Counted from the first letter of the stretch, positions 1 to 9,673 are shown. The stretch: 64,000 nucleotides of DNA from Pseudomonadota bacterium (GCA_039028155.1 JBCCIS010000013.1:40942-104941); one strand, 5' to 3'. The notes: generated by a model from the sequence alone, not told the origin. A program made the numbers and translations.

Positions 1-1011
1 CAGATCGCTGCCGTAGCTGAACAGGGCTGGTGTCCCGCCGGTGTGCCAGAACAGCAGCGACTGGCCGGACGCGGCCCGTGACGCGTGGTCCAGGAAAGCC
101 GCCATGACCTTGCCGGTGTAAACGGGATCCAGGATCAGGGCTTCCTCACGCGCGGCCCGTTCGATGGCATCCTTTGTCGCGTCGTTCAGCAGGCCGTAAC
201 CCGGTGCCAGGAAACGGTCGTCGAGTTGGATGTCGGTTTCCGCCACCGGCGATGATACGCCCAAGAGGCCGGCGATCTCGCCGCACCGCGCGGCGATCCG
301 GCCGTGTTGCGCATGGGCGTCACGGCGCACGCAGACACCATGAACCCCAATTGTTGAGCCTATCGCGCGCAGGCCGAACAAGAGGCCCGCATGGGTACTG
401 CCGCTGCCTGATCCGACGACAAGTGTGTCGACGGACTGCTTGGCATCGCGAAGCTGTTGGAGCAGTTCGCGCGCGGCGACTACATAACCCAACGCGCCGA
501 GCGGTTTGTGACCGGGCGCCAGATGGATGACATAGGGCCGTCGTCCTTTGTTTGCGAGATCCGTCGCGAGAACCTCGAGTTGCCGGTCGGCACCTGATTC
601 GTCTTCGCCCTTGGGGTAGGCGTGGAGCGTCGCGCCGAGCAAACGATCGAGCAGCACGTTGCCGGACTCACGATAGAGCGGATCATCGCGCACCACCCGT
701 TCTTCCAGTTGGATGTGGCACTCCATGCCCAGACTGCGCGCCGCCGCGGCGGCGAGGCGCACGAAGTTCGACTGGCGCGCGCCGGTGATCAGAATCGTGT
801 CGGCGCGCCGTGCCTGCGCCTCGCCCATGTAGAACTCGAGCTGGCGGACCTTGTTGCCGCCGAAGGCAAGGCCGGTGCAGTCGTCGCGCTTGACCTGGAG
901 CGTCAAGCCGTCAAGCCCGCGCGCCAGGTTCGCCATCTGATCGATGGGCGTTGGTGCGTGGCCAAGGTGCACGCGGGGCAGGGCATCCAGGCAACCGAGT
1001 TCGGTAGACAT
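1..1011 (-). CDS. D-cysteine desulfhydrase / ACC deaminase-family PLP enzyme (3' end cut by window)
   Basis: The reading frame starts at an ATG at 1011 (MSTELGCLDALPRVHLGHAP) and runs without a stop to base 1, giving 337 codons, so only the last few residues are missing. It belongs to the fold-type II PLP enzymes that include D-cysteine desulfhydrase (D-cysteine to pyruvate, sulfide and ammonia) and 1-aminocyclopropane-1-carboxylate deaminase. Visible marks are the lysine motif GGNKVRQLEF around residue 52 and the glycine-rich phosphate loop VVGSGSGSTHAGL. It lies 65 bases downstream of the DUF1989 gene on the same strand, so the two may be co-transcribed. Family assignment is firm, the exact substrate is inference. 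Confidence 0.85.
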   Translation of the reverse strand, partial: MSTELGCLDALPRVHLGHAPTPIDQMANLARGLDGLTLQVKRDDCTGLAFGGNKVRQLEFYMGEAQARRADTILITGARQSNFVRLAAAAARSLGMECHIQLEERVVRDDPLYRESGNVLLDRLLGATLHAYPKGEDESGADRQLEVLATDLANKGRRPYVIHLAPGHKPLGALGYVVAARELLQQLRDAKQSVDTLVVGSGSGSTHAGLLFGLRAIGSTIGVHGVCVRRDAHAQHGRIAARCGEIAGLLGVSSPVAETDIQLDDRFLAPGYGLLNDATKDAIERAAREEALILDPVYTGKVMAAFLDHASRAASGQSLLFWHTGGTPALFSYGSDL

Positions 1012-1076
1012 GCAGGTGAGTTTAGGGGTGGCCGACCCCGTCGTCGAATGGACAGCGCCATGCAAGCCACCCAACC

Positions 1077-1679
1077 TCAATGCAGTTCGACGAGGATCTC
1101 CGTCGGGCCGTCGGGTGAATTGATGTTCCATCCCGGGCCGGTGAGGTCATAGGGACAGGACGAGATGGCGCACAGAAGATCCATCCGCGCCTCCAGCACG
1201 ACATAGGCGCCGGGCTTCGCGACCGGCGTCGCCGGTGTCTCGAAGATGAATCCGTCGGTGACCGTGGTTGTCGTGAAGAAGTTGACGGCGGGCGGCGGGA
1301 TCGGGACCTGGTGACCAAGCTCCTGCATCGCCTCCATGAGATTCCCGATGCAGCTTCGGTGGTCCTTATCGCCGAACTGCGCATAGCGGATGGGATCGCA
1401 CGGCGCGATCAGCAGGTCGTGGATCCCCTCGGCGCCATCCTCGATGAAGTCGAGCATGGGCTCGCGCATACGGCTCAAGAAGGTGTCGCCGACTCTGGGG
1501 TGCAGCGCGCGTGTTGGCATCCACGTGTGCAGCGGCGACAGCCAGTCGGTCATGTCGCCGTCGCGGAAGGCGAAGAAGTCAGCGGACTGCTGGCCCTTCG
1601 GTGTTGTAACGCGAAGGCGCTGGCCCTCGGAAAGCTTGAACGCGCGGCCATGCCCGGCCGGCACCGTGATCGACTCCAT
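1077..1679 (-). CDS. DUF1989 (urea carboxylase-associated family) protein
   Basis: A 200-residue protein whose full length matches DUF1989, a family found beside urea carboxylase and aminomethyl transferases; its biochemical role is unsettled. Characteristic stretches are the N-terminal VPAGHGRAFKL, QQSADFFAF and the central RSCIGNLMEAM. The frame extends upstream to 1721, but I choose the ATG at 1679 because an AGGGAG sits at a proper distance before it, whereas it directly touches the ATG two codons earlier. No urea carboxylase or allophanate hydrolase gene is near. The only same-strand neighbour is the PLP enzyme downstream. Confidence 0.8.
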   Translation of the reverse strand: MESITVPAGHGRAFKLSEGQRLRVTTPKGQQSADFFAFRDGDMTDWLSPLHTWMPTRALHPRVGDTFLSRMREPMLDFIEDGAEGIHDLLIAPCDPIRYAQFGDKDHRSCIGNLMEAMQELGHQVPIPPPAVNFFTTTTVTDGFIFETPATPVAKPGAYVVLEARMDLLCAISSCPYDLTGPGWNINSPDGPTEILVELH

Positions 1680-2075
1680 CACCATCTCCCTAGATCGGTT
1701 CGGGGCGGTTAGACGAGACACCGGCTAGACCGCCCAGGCTAGCGATACTGCACGGGGCAGCCCCGCGCCGCCAGGGGCAGTTTATCGGCGACCCTCGCTC
1801 GTTTGCCGGCGCGTGTTGGCATGATGTCCGAAGCTGACCATAATGCGAGTTCGCGAGGAACCTCAGATGGCCAGAATGGGCGGCATCACGGCATCGCGAT
1901 GCAACGCCCGTGGTCGCTGGCTTCGTGTGACCTGACGCAAATCGGTGGCGAAAGCCGATCGCTTTGCTGCCGGTCACACAATGGATGCAATGTTGTCATA
2001 GGTTCTGCTTTCGGGAGCACGGCGACGCTTCTCGGATTCATCGCGTACCGAACGGAGCAGGGGAAGAACGAGAGT

Positions 2076-2984
2076 ATGAACAAGCCGAGGGAACAGAGTT
2101 GGGTCGAGGCGGAGCTGCAAGATAGCTTTGATGAAGAGCTCGAGATGGAGATTGATGACGAGCGTATCGCCCGAGAGCTCAAACAGATCACCGATCTCAA
2201 GCACAAGTCGACACTTGACCGGCGCACCTATTTCCACGAGCTGCTGCGTCTGCAGGCCGAACTGGTGAAGATGCAGGATTGGATCGTCGAGACCGGCTAC
2301 AAGATGGTCGTGATCTTCGAGGGCCGTGATGCCGCCGGCAAGGGTGGCGTTATCAAACGCATCACCCAGCGCCTGAACCCGCGCGTCTGCCGCACGGTCG
2401 CGCTGCCGGCGCCAAGCGAACGCGAAAAGTCGCAATGGTACTTCCAGCGATATGTGCCGCACCTGCCCGGGGCGGGCGAGATCGTGCTGTTCGACCGTTC
2501 CTGGTACAACCGCGCCGGCGTCGAGAGGGTCATGGACTTCGCATCGTCGGACGAGGTCGACCAGTTCTTCCACGACGTGCCGGAGTTTGAGCGCATGCTG
2601 GCGCGCTCCGGCATCAAGCTTATCAAATACTGGTTCTCGATTACCGACCAGGAACAGCAACTGCGCTTCTTGATGCGCATCCACGACCCCTTGAAACAGT
2701 GGAAGCTGAGCCCGATGGACCTGCAGTCGCGGGTGCGCTGGGAGCAGTACACCAAGGTCAAGGAGGAGATGTTCGAAAGAACCAACATACCGGAGGCGCC
2801 GTGGTTCATCGTCGAGGGCGACGACAAGAAGCGGGCGCGGTTGAACTGCATCAACCACCTGTTGCGCCAGATACCCTATGCCGACGTTCCGCACGATCCC
2901 GTCGTCTTGCCCGACCGGGTCTCCAATCCCGACTACGAGCGTAAGGTCCTGCCGGATAATCTCTACGTCGAACAGACCTACTGA
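2076..2984 (+). CDS. ppk2: polyphosphate kinase 2 (PPK2 class I)
   Basis: A 302-residue cytoplasmic enzyme that uses polyphosphate to phosphorylate nucleoside diphosphates (reversible), linking phosphate stores to nucleotide pools. The P-loop GRDAAGKGG is at residues 83-91, the Walker B VLFDRSWYNRAGVERVM near 137-153, and the sequence is PPK2-like from end to end. The open frame continues upstream to 1803, but the first 91 codons show no family similarity; the ATG at 2076, preceded by GGGGAAG, is the likely start. The N-terminal 30 residues are very acidic and could be a poorly conserved extension. It stands alone as a transcription unit. Confidence 0.93.
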   Translation: MNKPREQSWVEAELQDSFDEELEMEIDDERIARELKQITDLKHKSTLDRRTYFHELLRLQAELVKMQDWIVETGYKMVVIFEGRDAAGKGGVIKRITQRLNPRVCRTVALPAPSEREKSQWYFQRYVPHLPGAGEIVLFDRSWYNRAGVERVMDFASSDEVDQFFHDVPEFERMLARSGIKLIKYWFSITDQEQQLRFLMRIHDPLKQWKLSPMDLQSRVRWEQYTKVKEEMFERTNIPEAPWFIVEGDDKKRARLNCINHLLRQIPYADVPHDPVVLPDRVSNPDYERKVLPDNLYVEQTY

Positions 2985-3235
2985 GGGAGCACGCCCGGCG
3001 CGCGAATCGCGTCCGGGCGTCATCGTCCTATCACCGGATGGACAGTCGGACGGGCGGTCGATTTACACGCGGTGAACGGGAAATCACGGGCGTGCAACTT
3101 CCGTTCACGCCTGCGCATTTTTTTGGCGTAAAACGTCGGTGTTCACGGCCTTGTTATGACTGGCTGTGATCCGCGGTGATGTTTCCGACCTACGCTCGTT
3201 CTGGGGAAGGTCATTTCCACTCAGGGAGTGCCTTG

Positions 3236-4441
3236 ATGAGCAACACGATTGGGGACATTGTCCTCGCCAATTCCGGTGGCAACGGTCTGCAGGCTTTCGA
3301 CATCCTTCTGGCCGCTCTGCAAACCGCCGATCCGGATAGTACGGGCTTGGTGAACGCGGCGTTCGATCCAACCCAAAACCTGACCGTTTTCGCGCCGACC
3401 GATGAGGCTTTCATCGGCCTGGCCCGGGTCTTCGACCCATCGGTCAACACCGAGGCCGAGGCGACATCGGCCCTGGTCGCGGCATCCGCCGCACTGTCGC
3501 CGGCGGATGATCCCGCCGCTTTCTTGCGTGGCGTTCTGGAGTTTCACATCTCCGTCGGCCAAAAGTCGGTCAGCGAGATCCAGGCGCTTGATTCGGTCCA
3601 GACACTGGCCGGCACCGATCTGGTTCCAGACGGCAATACCCTTGGCGATCAGGAGCCCGGTCTTGCCGATCCCGCCTACGTGCCGGGCCTGACCGATCTG
3701 CCGGCCGATAACGGTACGGTGCAGGTCATCGACGGGGTGTTGAGCCCGGTCGACTTCACCTTTGCCGACGGCGGTTTCGTGTGGACCGGCCGAGGTTCCG
3801 ACGCGGTCATCGGCAGCGATGCCAGGGAGAAGATCTTCCTGGGCAGCGGTGACGACTTCGCCTTTGCCGGCGGCGGCAACGACAAGGTCTTCGGCGGCCG
3901 TGGCGAGGATCTGATCAATGGCGGCGACGGCCGCGACTGGCTCTCAGGCGGTCGCGACAATGACTATGTCAACGGCGGCGATGACCGTGACTACGTTTTC
4001 GGTGGCCGCGGCGACGACACCGTGCTTGGCGGTGACGGCAACGATTACGTCAGCGGCGGGCGCGGCGAGGACATTGTCATTGGCGGGTCCGGCAACGACT
4101 ATCTGAAGGGCGGACGCGATGCCGACATGTTTGTCTTTAACCCGTTCAACCCGGATGAGGGCCATGATGTCGTCAAGGATTTCAGCCTGAAGCAGGGTGA
4201 CAAGCTGGTGCTGGATCTTCGCGGCGGCGATCCCGACGTCCTGGCCGATATCCAGGCGCTCAACGATCCCGGCAAGGTCGAGGTCAAGGATCTGGTCGAC
4301 GCCGGAGTTGTGACCTTGGGCGAGACCCGGTTCCACAGCCTGGAGATCGAGCATCCCGGCGGCACCATCGAGCTGCGCGGCGTCTCCGCCGACATCGACG
4401 TTGCGACGCTGGAGACCGCGGTCGAGTTCTGGCTGGCCTGA
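3236..4441 (+). CDS. secreted fasciclin domain protein with RTX calcium-binding repeats
   Basis: A 401-residue protein in two parts. Residues 1 to about 185 resemble a fasciclin (FAS1) adhesion domain (LTVFAPTDEAFIGL, VQVIDGVLSPVDF). Residues about 205-310 are a run of glycine- and aspartate-rich nonapeptides of RTX type (for example GGRGDDTVLGGDGNDYVSGG) that bind calcium, followed by a typical RTX C-terminal region (ADMFVF, VVKDFSLKQGDKLVLDL). It has no N-terminal signal peptide, which fits secretion by a type I (ABC/MFP/TolC) exporter through an uncleaved C-terminal signal; no such exporter is in the window. The ATG at 3236 follows AGGGAG. A strong terminator follows the stop codon. The role in adhesion or biofilm is inferred. 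Confidence 0.85.
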   Translation: MSNTIGDIVLANSGGNGLQAFDILLAALQTADPDSTGLVNAAFDPTQNLTVFAPTDEAFIGLARVFDPSVNTEAEATSALVAASAALSPADDPAAFLRGVLEFHISVGQKSVSEIQALDSVQTLAGTDLVPDGNTLGDQEPGLADPAYVPGLTDLPADNGTVQVIDGVLSPVDFTFADGGFVWTGRGSDAVIGSDAREKIFLGSGDDFAFAGGGNDKVFGGRGEDLINGGDGRDWLSGGRDNDYVNGGDDRDYVFGGRGDDTVLGGDGNDYVSGGRGEDIVIGGSGNDYLKGGRDADMFVFNPFNPDEGHDVVKDFSLKQGDKLVLDLRGGDPDVLADIQALNDPGKVEVKDLVDAGVVTLGETRFHSLEIEHPGGTIELRGVSADIDVATLETAVEFWLA

Positions 4442-4464
4442 TCCGGCGAGCGAGCCAACCAAGG

Positions 4465-4499
4465 GGCCCGGGACGGCGTTGTCGTCCCGGGCCTTTTTT
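4465..4499 (+). terminator. rho-independent terminator after the fasciclin-RTX gene
   Basis: A perfect 11-bp stem (GGCCCGGGACG paired with CGTCCCGGGCC) with a 7-nt loop is followed by six T residues, 24 bases after the stop codon at 4441. It is a textbook intrinsic terminator in the plus orientation. From here to the LysR gene (4500-4684) I see no gene. Confidence 0.92.
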
Positions 4500-4684
4500 C
4501 GTTCGTTGATAACGTTTGATCCCGCAGTGTCGGCAGTCGGCTCGCTGAGGTCGCGGTCAACGGTGGGGCACGACGCCCGGTGCTGCCGAGTATTGTGGAA
4601 CATCTGTTGTCTTGCGTTTTGTTGCGGTGGCGGTTGCGCGGCGACAACAAGACGGAAACAGGGTCACAAGCTGAACGTGGTGGC

Positions 4685-5587
4685 TTAGGTGGCTGCGGCA
4701 ATCAACCAGTCCTGAAACACCTGGGCATGGGTTGACGGGATGCGCTCCTTTCTGACCAGCAGGTAATAGCCATCCCGTGTCGTTAGCGTGTCAGCAAGGG
4801 GGCGGACCAGATCGCCGCTGTCGACCGCGGCGTCAATCAGGTGTCTCCAGCCAAGCGCCACACCCAGCCCATCGCGCGCCGCCTGGATGGCCAGGGGATA
4901 GGTATTGACCTGGAGATGGCGCTGCTCCGGTAGGGGACCGATGCCTGCTTCGGTCAGCCAGATGCGCCAGTTGACCCATTCATCGTGACCGGCGGCGACG
5001 TCGATCAAACGGTGGTTCAGCAGATCAGCGGGCGAGGTCAGCGCCGGCGCCGTGGCCAAATAGCCTGGGCTGCAGACCGGGAAGATCTCCTCGTCCAACA
5101 GCCGGTGCGCATGGTAGCCGCTCCAATTGCCGTCGCCGCGCAGGATGATCATGTCGACATCCTCCGACAGACAATCGTCGTCGATATCGGATGAGAACAA
5201 GACGACGTCGCAGGTCGCATCGACGTCGGCATAGGACTTGATGCGCGGCAACAGCCACAGGGTCGAGATGGAGTGGGTCGCCGCGACCGACACCCTTTCC
5301 TTGTGTGGGGTTTCGCGGATGTTGCGAGCGGCGTTGGCGATATGGTTGAGCGCGATCGTGACCTCTTCGAGGAACATCCGCCCTTCCGCGCTCAGCTGGA
5401 CGGAGCGGTGGCCGCGCATGAAAAGTTGCTGCCCGAGGCTTTCCTCCAACAGGCGGATCTGGCGGCTGACGGCGGCCTGCGTCAGGCTGATCTCGTCGGC
5501 AGCGGCTGTGAAGCTGCCGTGACGTGCCGCCGCCTCGAAGGCGACCAGAAGATCCAGCGGCGGCAGGTCTTTGCGCAGGCCTCGCAT
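4685..5587 (-). CDS. LysR-family transcriptional regulator (GcvA-like)
   Basis: A 300-residue regulator. The N-terminal winged helix-turn-helix is clear (LLVAFEAAARHGSFTAAADE, LTQAAVSRQIRLLEESLG, residues about 12-50), followed by a LysR substrate-binding domain. The DLPPLDLLVAFEA-type start is common in the GcvA subgroup. It is transcribed away from the cupin gene at 5756, with 168 bases between them that must hold both promoters, so it may control that gene and perhaps the following PEP mutase-family gene. The effector is unknown. Confidence 0.9.
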   Translation of the reverse strand: MRGLRKDLPPLDLLVAFEAAARHGSFTAAADEISLTQAAVSRQIRLLEESLGQQLFMRGHRSVQLSAEGRMFLEEVTIALNHIANAARNIRETPHKERVSVAATHSISTLWLLPRIKSYADVDATCDVVLFSSDIDDDCLSEDVDMIILRGDGNWSGYHAHRLLDEEIFPVCSPGYLATAPALTSPADLLNHRLIDVAAGHDEWVNWRIWLTEAGIGPLPEQRHLQVNTYPLAIQAARDGLGVALGWRHLIDAAVDSGDLVRPLADTLTTRDGYYLLVRKERIPSTHAQVFQDWLIAAAT

Positions 5588-5755
5588 AACGTCCGTTAAC
5601 CCCTTGCCCCAGCATTCATCGTTTCACCGCGCCGCCTGTCCGGTGCCAGGCTGGCCGGGTCACGTGAACTCTAGTGACAGGCCCGGCCGGGGGCAATTCG
5701 ACGGGGTGTCGCGCCGCCGCCGGGCCGCTTCTGATCAAAGAAGGAGGACGGACCC

Positions 5756-6091
5756 GTGGCACCGCGCTTCGTTTTCACCGATACCGCATCGACACCGTGG
5801 CAACCAAGCCCGAATGCCGACGGTGTCGAGGTTATGGCCCTGGGCACGGTCAATGGCCAGACCATGGAGCTCTACCGGTTCGCACCTTTCACCCCCTATC
5901 CCGACCACGTGCATGAAGCCCCGGAGTTCGTCTACATGATCGAGGGCGAGGCGACCCAGAACGGCAAGCTGCTGCGGCCGGGCTGGGCGAGCGCTGCCGA
6001 AACCGGCACGATGGACAAGGATTTTTGCAGCGGTCAGGACGGCTGCACGTTTCTGACGGTGTACGGCGCATCGAACTTCGTGAAGGCGTAA
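5756..6091 (+). CDS. cupin-domain protein
   Basis: A 111-residue single cupin barrel with the metal-binding motif PYPDHVHEAPEFVYMIEGE (two histidines and a glutamate). It probably binds a metal and acts as a small dioxygenase, isomerase or ligand sensor; the substrate cannot be told. The start is the GTG at 5756: an AAGGAGGA lies seven bases upstream and no ATG is better placed. It is divergent from the LysR gene at 4685, a common regulator-target arrangement. Confidence 0.75.
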   Translation: MAPRFVFTDTASTPWQPSPNADGVEVMALGTVNGQTMELYRFAPFTPYPDHVHEAPEFVYMIEGEATQNGKLLRPGWASAAETGTMDKDFCSGQDGCTFLTVYGASNFVKA

Positions 6092-6208
6092 GCGTCTGGT
6101 CAAGGCGCTGCGCGGTGTTCCTGCAACCTCGCTGTCAGCACTCCTGGCATAACGCTGTCAGGAGAGGGAGCCTAGACTGCCTGCCACGATCGAGAGGGAG
6201 TGGCGGCA

Positions 6209-7018
6209 ATGGGTCAGACTGTTGATACGTTCCGCGCGCTGCACGAAGCGCCGGGAGCCTTCATCATACCCAACCCCTGGGATGCTGGCTCGGCACGGCT
6301 GCTGGCCGCCATCGGCTTCAAGGCGCTGGCGACGACCAGCGCCGGCATGGCGCATGCCCATGGGCTGCGCGACGGCGCGATGACCCGCGATCTCGTGCTG
6401 GACCACTGCCGCACCATCGTCGCGGCGACGCCGCTGCCGGTGTCGGCCGATCTGGAAAAGGGGTTCGGCGACAGTCCCGAAGCCGTTCACGAGACCATTC
6501 TGGCCGCTGCCGAGATTGGTTTGGCCGGCTGTTCCATCGAAGACCACACCGGCGATCCCGCTGAACCTATCTTCGATCACGATCTCGCGGTCGAGCGGAT
6601 CGCCGCGGCGTCGCAGGCCTGCCGCTCGCTTGCCGACGACTTCGTGCTTACCGCGCGCTGCGACAGTTTCCTTTGGGGCGGCGATGATCTGGATGCCGTC
6701 ATCGCACGTTTGCAGGACTTTCAGGCTCCCGGGGCGGACGTGCTCTATGCGCCCGGCATCAACGATATCGCGATGATCCGCACCGTGTGCGATGCGCTCG
6801 ACAAACCGGTCAACGTCACCGTTGAAGCGATGGACGCGGCAGTCGACATGGAACGGCTGGCCGAAGCCGGCGTACGGCGCATCAGCATGGGTTCGGCCCT
6901 GGCGCTGCTGTCCTATGGCGCTCTGCTAGCGGCCGCGCGGGAGATGGCCGAGCACGAAACGTTCGGATTTCTGCGCGACATCCCCGATTTCGCGGAGGTC
7001 GACGCGTACTTCCGCTGA
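6209..7018 (+). CDS. isocitrate lyase / PEP mutase-family protein
   Basis: A 269-residue alpha/beta-barrel enzyme of the PEP mutase/isocitrate lyase superfamily (2-methylisocitrate lyase, oxaloacetate decarboxylase, phosphonopyruvate hydrolase and relatives). Typical segments are IPNPWDAGSARLL, the metal-site stretch SADLEKGFGD and the GCSIEDHTG motif, then FVLTARCDSFL. The loop cysteine of true isocitrate lyases (KKCGH) is absent, so lyase activity on isocitrate is unlikely. The ATG at 6209 with GAGGGAG ahead of it is preferred to the GTG at 6200. It sits 117 bases after the cupin gene and converges with the amidohydrolase gene. Confidence 0.85.
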   Translation: MGQTVDTFRALHEAPGAFIIPNPWDAGSARLLAAIGFKALATTSAGMAHAHGLRDGAMTRDLVLDHCRTIVAATPLPVSADLEKGFGDSPEAVHETILAAAEIGLAGCSIEDHTGDPAEPIFDHDLAVERIAAASQACRSLADDFVLTARCDSFLWGGDDLDAVIARLQDFQAPGADVLYAPGINDIAMIRTVCDALDKPVNVTVEAMDAAVDMERLAEAGVRRISMGSALALLSYGALLAAAREMAEHETFGFLRDIPDFAEVDAYFR

Positions 7019-7030
7019 TCGTCCGCCGCG

Positions 7031-7900
7031 TCAGGCGAAGCCGTAGAGCCGCGCCGGATTATCGACCAGGATCGCCTGTTTCAGTTCCGGCTCCGGCGCG
7101 TAGTCGTCGAGTGCGTCGAGCAGATCGCCGTCATTGGGCATGTAGTCGGCCTGTGTGACATGGGGCCAGTCGGTGCCCCAGACCATGTGTTGTGGTGCCG
7201 CCTCGATCAGCGCGCGCGCGAACGGAATGGCATCGCGATAGTACGGACGTTCTGAGGATATGCGGTAGTTGCCGGAGAGCTTGGCCCAGCAGATGCCGTC
7301 GCGCACGAGGTCGAGGAAACGTTGGAAGCCCGGGTTGTCGATGCCTTCCGTCGTCTGCATGAAACCCATGTGGTCAACGACGACCGGCATGCCGCAAGTG
7401 CGGACGACCGGTTCGATCTCCTCGAGGTTCTTGTGGACGTCAAGAAACAACTGGATATGCCAGCCCAGCTCGCGCAGGCGCGGCGCCAGCAATTCGACGG
7501 CATGGAGGCCGACACCGCCGCCCATTACGATATTGAACCGCGCACCGCGGAAGCCGCCGGCGTCGAGCTTGGCGAGTTCATCGTCGCTGACGTTTTCGTC
7601 GACCACCGCGATGCCGCGCGCGCGATCCCTGCCGTAACCGGCGATGGCGTCCAGCGCGACCGTGTTGTTGGTGCCGTAGACCGAGAGCGTCACCAGCACC
7701 GCGCGTTCGATGCCGAGCACCTTGTGCAGTGCCTGGTAAGCCTCAAGCGGGGCAGGCGGCGGATCGAAGAAACGTTCGTCCACATAGGGCAGGCGCGACG
7801 GCGGGTCGATGACGTGGGCGTGGCTGTCGGTGGCGCCCGCCGGCATGGCAAAGCGCGGCGGCCGCGGATTGGGATCGGGTGGGATGCAGGGCATCATCAT
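7031..7900 (-). CDS. amidohydrolase family 2 protein (2-pyrone-4,6-dicarboxylate lactonase-like)
   Basis: About 290 residues of a TIM-barrel metal hydrolase of the amidohydrolase-2 family. The metal motif TDSHAHV occurs near the N terminus, VVDHMGFM in the middle and MVWGTDWPHV near the C terminus. These match the 2-pyrone-4,6-dicarboxylic acid lactonase (LigI) type of COG3618, which cleaves lactones in aromatic or sugar breakdown; the actual substrate is not evident. The frame opens at 7999, but the first 33 codons do not look like protein of this family and three ATG codons (7900, 7897, 7894) follow; I take 7900. It is convergent with the PEP mutase-family gene (12 bases apart). Confidence 0.82.
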   Translation of the reverse strand: MMMPCIPPDPNPRPPRFAMPAGATDSHAHVIDPPSRLPYVDERFFDPPPAPLEAYQALHKVLGIERAVLVTLSVYGTNNTVALDAIAGYGRDRARGIAVVDENVSDDELAKLDAGGFRGARFNIVMGGGVGLHAVELLAPRLRELGWHIQLFLDVHKNLEEIEPVVRTCGMPVVVDHMGFMQTTEGIDNPGFQRFLDLVRDGICWAKLSGNYRISSERPYYRDAIPFARALIEAAPQHMVWGTDWPHVTQADYMPNDGDLLDALDDYAPEPELKQAILVDNPARLYGFA

Positions 7901-8154
7901 GGCGCACGTCCCCAGATGGTTTCGCCGTATCTCAGGAAATCCCAGTCTACACCGATCCGGGTCGCTTAGAGGAAGCGCGAGAAATTGGCGAGCAGCCATG
8001 CGCTTGCCGGTAATCTAGCCATGCATCTTGAGAGCGAGGTTGCTGCCGCGACGGCGTAACACTAGCCGACAAACACAAAATGGTTTGGGTGAGGGTAGGT
8101 TCCTGACATGCTGGGTCGGCCAAGACTGGCCAGCCTCGCAGCGGATTTGATGTC

Positions 8155-8826
8155 ATGTTCACCCCACACCATCCCAGCGGTCTTAACAGCCGCGTTGTCG
8201 CCAAGGTCGTCGAACGGCGCGGCCGCCTGCATGCGTTCGAGAGCCTTAATCCGGCAACAACGGCGCTGGTGGTTCTTGATCTCATGGCCGCCTCCATGGA
8301 GCGCGATAATGCGACAGTGAGGATCGTGCCCACCGTCAACAAGCTGGCCGGCCGCGTGCGCGCCGCCGGCGGTGTCGTCGCCTGGGTTACGGTCCAGCCG
8401 GGTGACAAGATCGACCCGATCATGGTGGCGATCGTTGGTCACGAGCGTGCCAGAGCGTTTCACGAGCAGGCACAACCCGATAACCCGTTGTCGAAGTTAT
8501 GGCCGGAGCTGGACGTTGCCGAAGGCGACATTCATGCTGTCAAGCTAGGCGCCAGCGCCTTCTTTCCGGGCAAGAGCGATCTGCACGAGCAGCTGTACCC
8601 GCGGTCGATCGACACAATCTTGATCGCGGGAACCGTGACGAACGTGTGTTGTGAATCGTCGGCGCGGGACGCCGTCGAGCTAGGCTATCGCGTTGTCATG
8701 GTATCCGATGCCATGGCTGGTCACGCCTTTGGTCTTCATGAGGCCACCTTGACGACTTTCTATCGGATCTTTGGGGATGTTCGTCCATCCGACGAGATCA
8801 TGCGCTTGATCGGCGGGTCGCAGTGA
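8155..8826 (+). CDS. isochorismatase-family cysteine hydrolase
   Basis: A 223-residue hydrolase of the isochorismatase-like fold that includes nicotinamidases, N-carbamoylsarcosine amidases and ureidoacrylate amidohydrolases. The catalytic triad is visible as Asp42 (VVLDLM), Lys130 (HAVKLGASAFF) and Cys165 in VTNVCCESSARDA. The substrate is an unknown amide or ester. It starts at the ATG at 8155 and stands alone; the intergenic bases 8827-8971 contain no gene or clear signal. Confidence 0.87.
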   Translation: MFTPHHPSGLNSRVVAKVVERRGRLHAFESLNPATTALVVLDLMAASMERDNATVRIVPTVNKLAGRVRAAGGVVAWVTVQPGDKIDPIMVAIVGHERARAFHEQAQPDNPLSKLWPELDVAEGDIHAVKLGASAFFPGKSDLHEQLYPRSIDTILIAGTVTNVCCESSARDAVELGYRVVMVSDAMAGHAFGLHEATLTTFYRIFGDVRPSDEIMRLIGGSQ

Positions 8827-8971
8827 TCGCCGCGTTACTTACGGTGGTCGAAGCGTTTTTCTGACCCCGTTCTGCCAGAAAGACTGACAAATTTGGCCAA
8901 TTCCCGGGTTGGAAGCGGCGATAACGCAGCCTATGGTGCGGCCTTCAGATACGCAGATCGGGGGATATGCG

Positions 8972-9673
8972 ATGTCGATGGCACAACGGCTTGGTGCCGA
9001 GTTTCTGGGAACATTCTGGCTGGTTTTCGGGGGATGCGGTTCGGCAGTCTTGGCCGCGGCCTTTCCGGAAGTCGGCATTGGCCTTCTGGGCGTTTCGCTC
9101 GCCTTTGGTCTTACCGTGCTGACCATGGCTTACGCGGTCGGTCACATTTCAGGCGGCCACTTCAATCCGGCGGTGACGCTGGGCCTTTGGGCCGGCGGCC
9201 GTTTTGGCGCGGGCCAGGTGATCCCATACTGGGTCGCCCAGGTCGTCGGCGCGATCGCCGCAGCGGCGGTGCTTTACGTCATCGCCAGCGGTAACGCGGA
9301 ATTTGGTCTGGAGACCGGTTTCGCCGCCAACGGCTTCGGCGAAAACTCGCCGGGCGGTTACACGATCGTCGCGGCCCTGGCGGCCGAGATCGTGCTGACG
9401 TTCTTCTTCATCTTGATCATCATGGGCGTCACCGATAAACGCGCGCCGGCCGGCTTCGCGCCGCTCGCGATCGGCCTGGCGCTGACGTTGATCCACCTGA
9501 TCTCGATCCCTGTCACCAACACGTCGGTTAATCCGGCGCGTTCGACCGGTCAGGCGATCTTTGTCGGTGACTGGGCGCTGGCGCAGCTCTGGCTGTTCTG
9601 GGTTGCCCCGCTGATCGGCGGCGCACTCGGCGGTATCGTCTATCGCTGGCTCGGCAAGTCGGACGACAGCTAG
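8972..9673 (+). CDS. aqpZ: aquaporin Z (water channel)
   Basis: A 233-residue inner-membrane water channel, close to the length of E. coli AqpZ. Six membrane spans and both half-helices are visible with the two NPA motifs (GGHFNPAVT, residues 65-67, and TSVNPARS, residues 187-189). The water-selective filter residues Phe45, His175 and Arg190 are present, arguing for a strict water channel instead of a glycerol facilitator. The ATG at 8972 is six bases after GGGGAT; the frame itself opens at 8909. Its TAG stop (9671-9673) lies inside the end of a palindromic repeat. Confidence 0.95.
   Translation: MSMAQRLGAEFLGTFWLVFGGCGSAVLAAAFPEVGIGLLGVSLAFGLTVLTMAYAVGHISGGHFNPAVTLGLWAGGRFGAGQVIPYWVAQVVGAIAAAAVLYVIASGNAEFGLETGFAANGFGENSPGGYTIVAALAAEIVLTFFFILIIMGVTDKRAPAGFAPLAIGLALTLIHLISIPVTNTSVNPARSTGQAIFVGDWALAQLWLFWVAPLIGGALGGIVYRWLGKSDDS

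Noticed and set aside
1974..3023. A 349-codon minus-strand open frame
   Set aside because: It is antisense to polyphosphate kinase 2 and has no protein-like domain.
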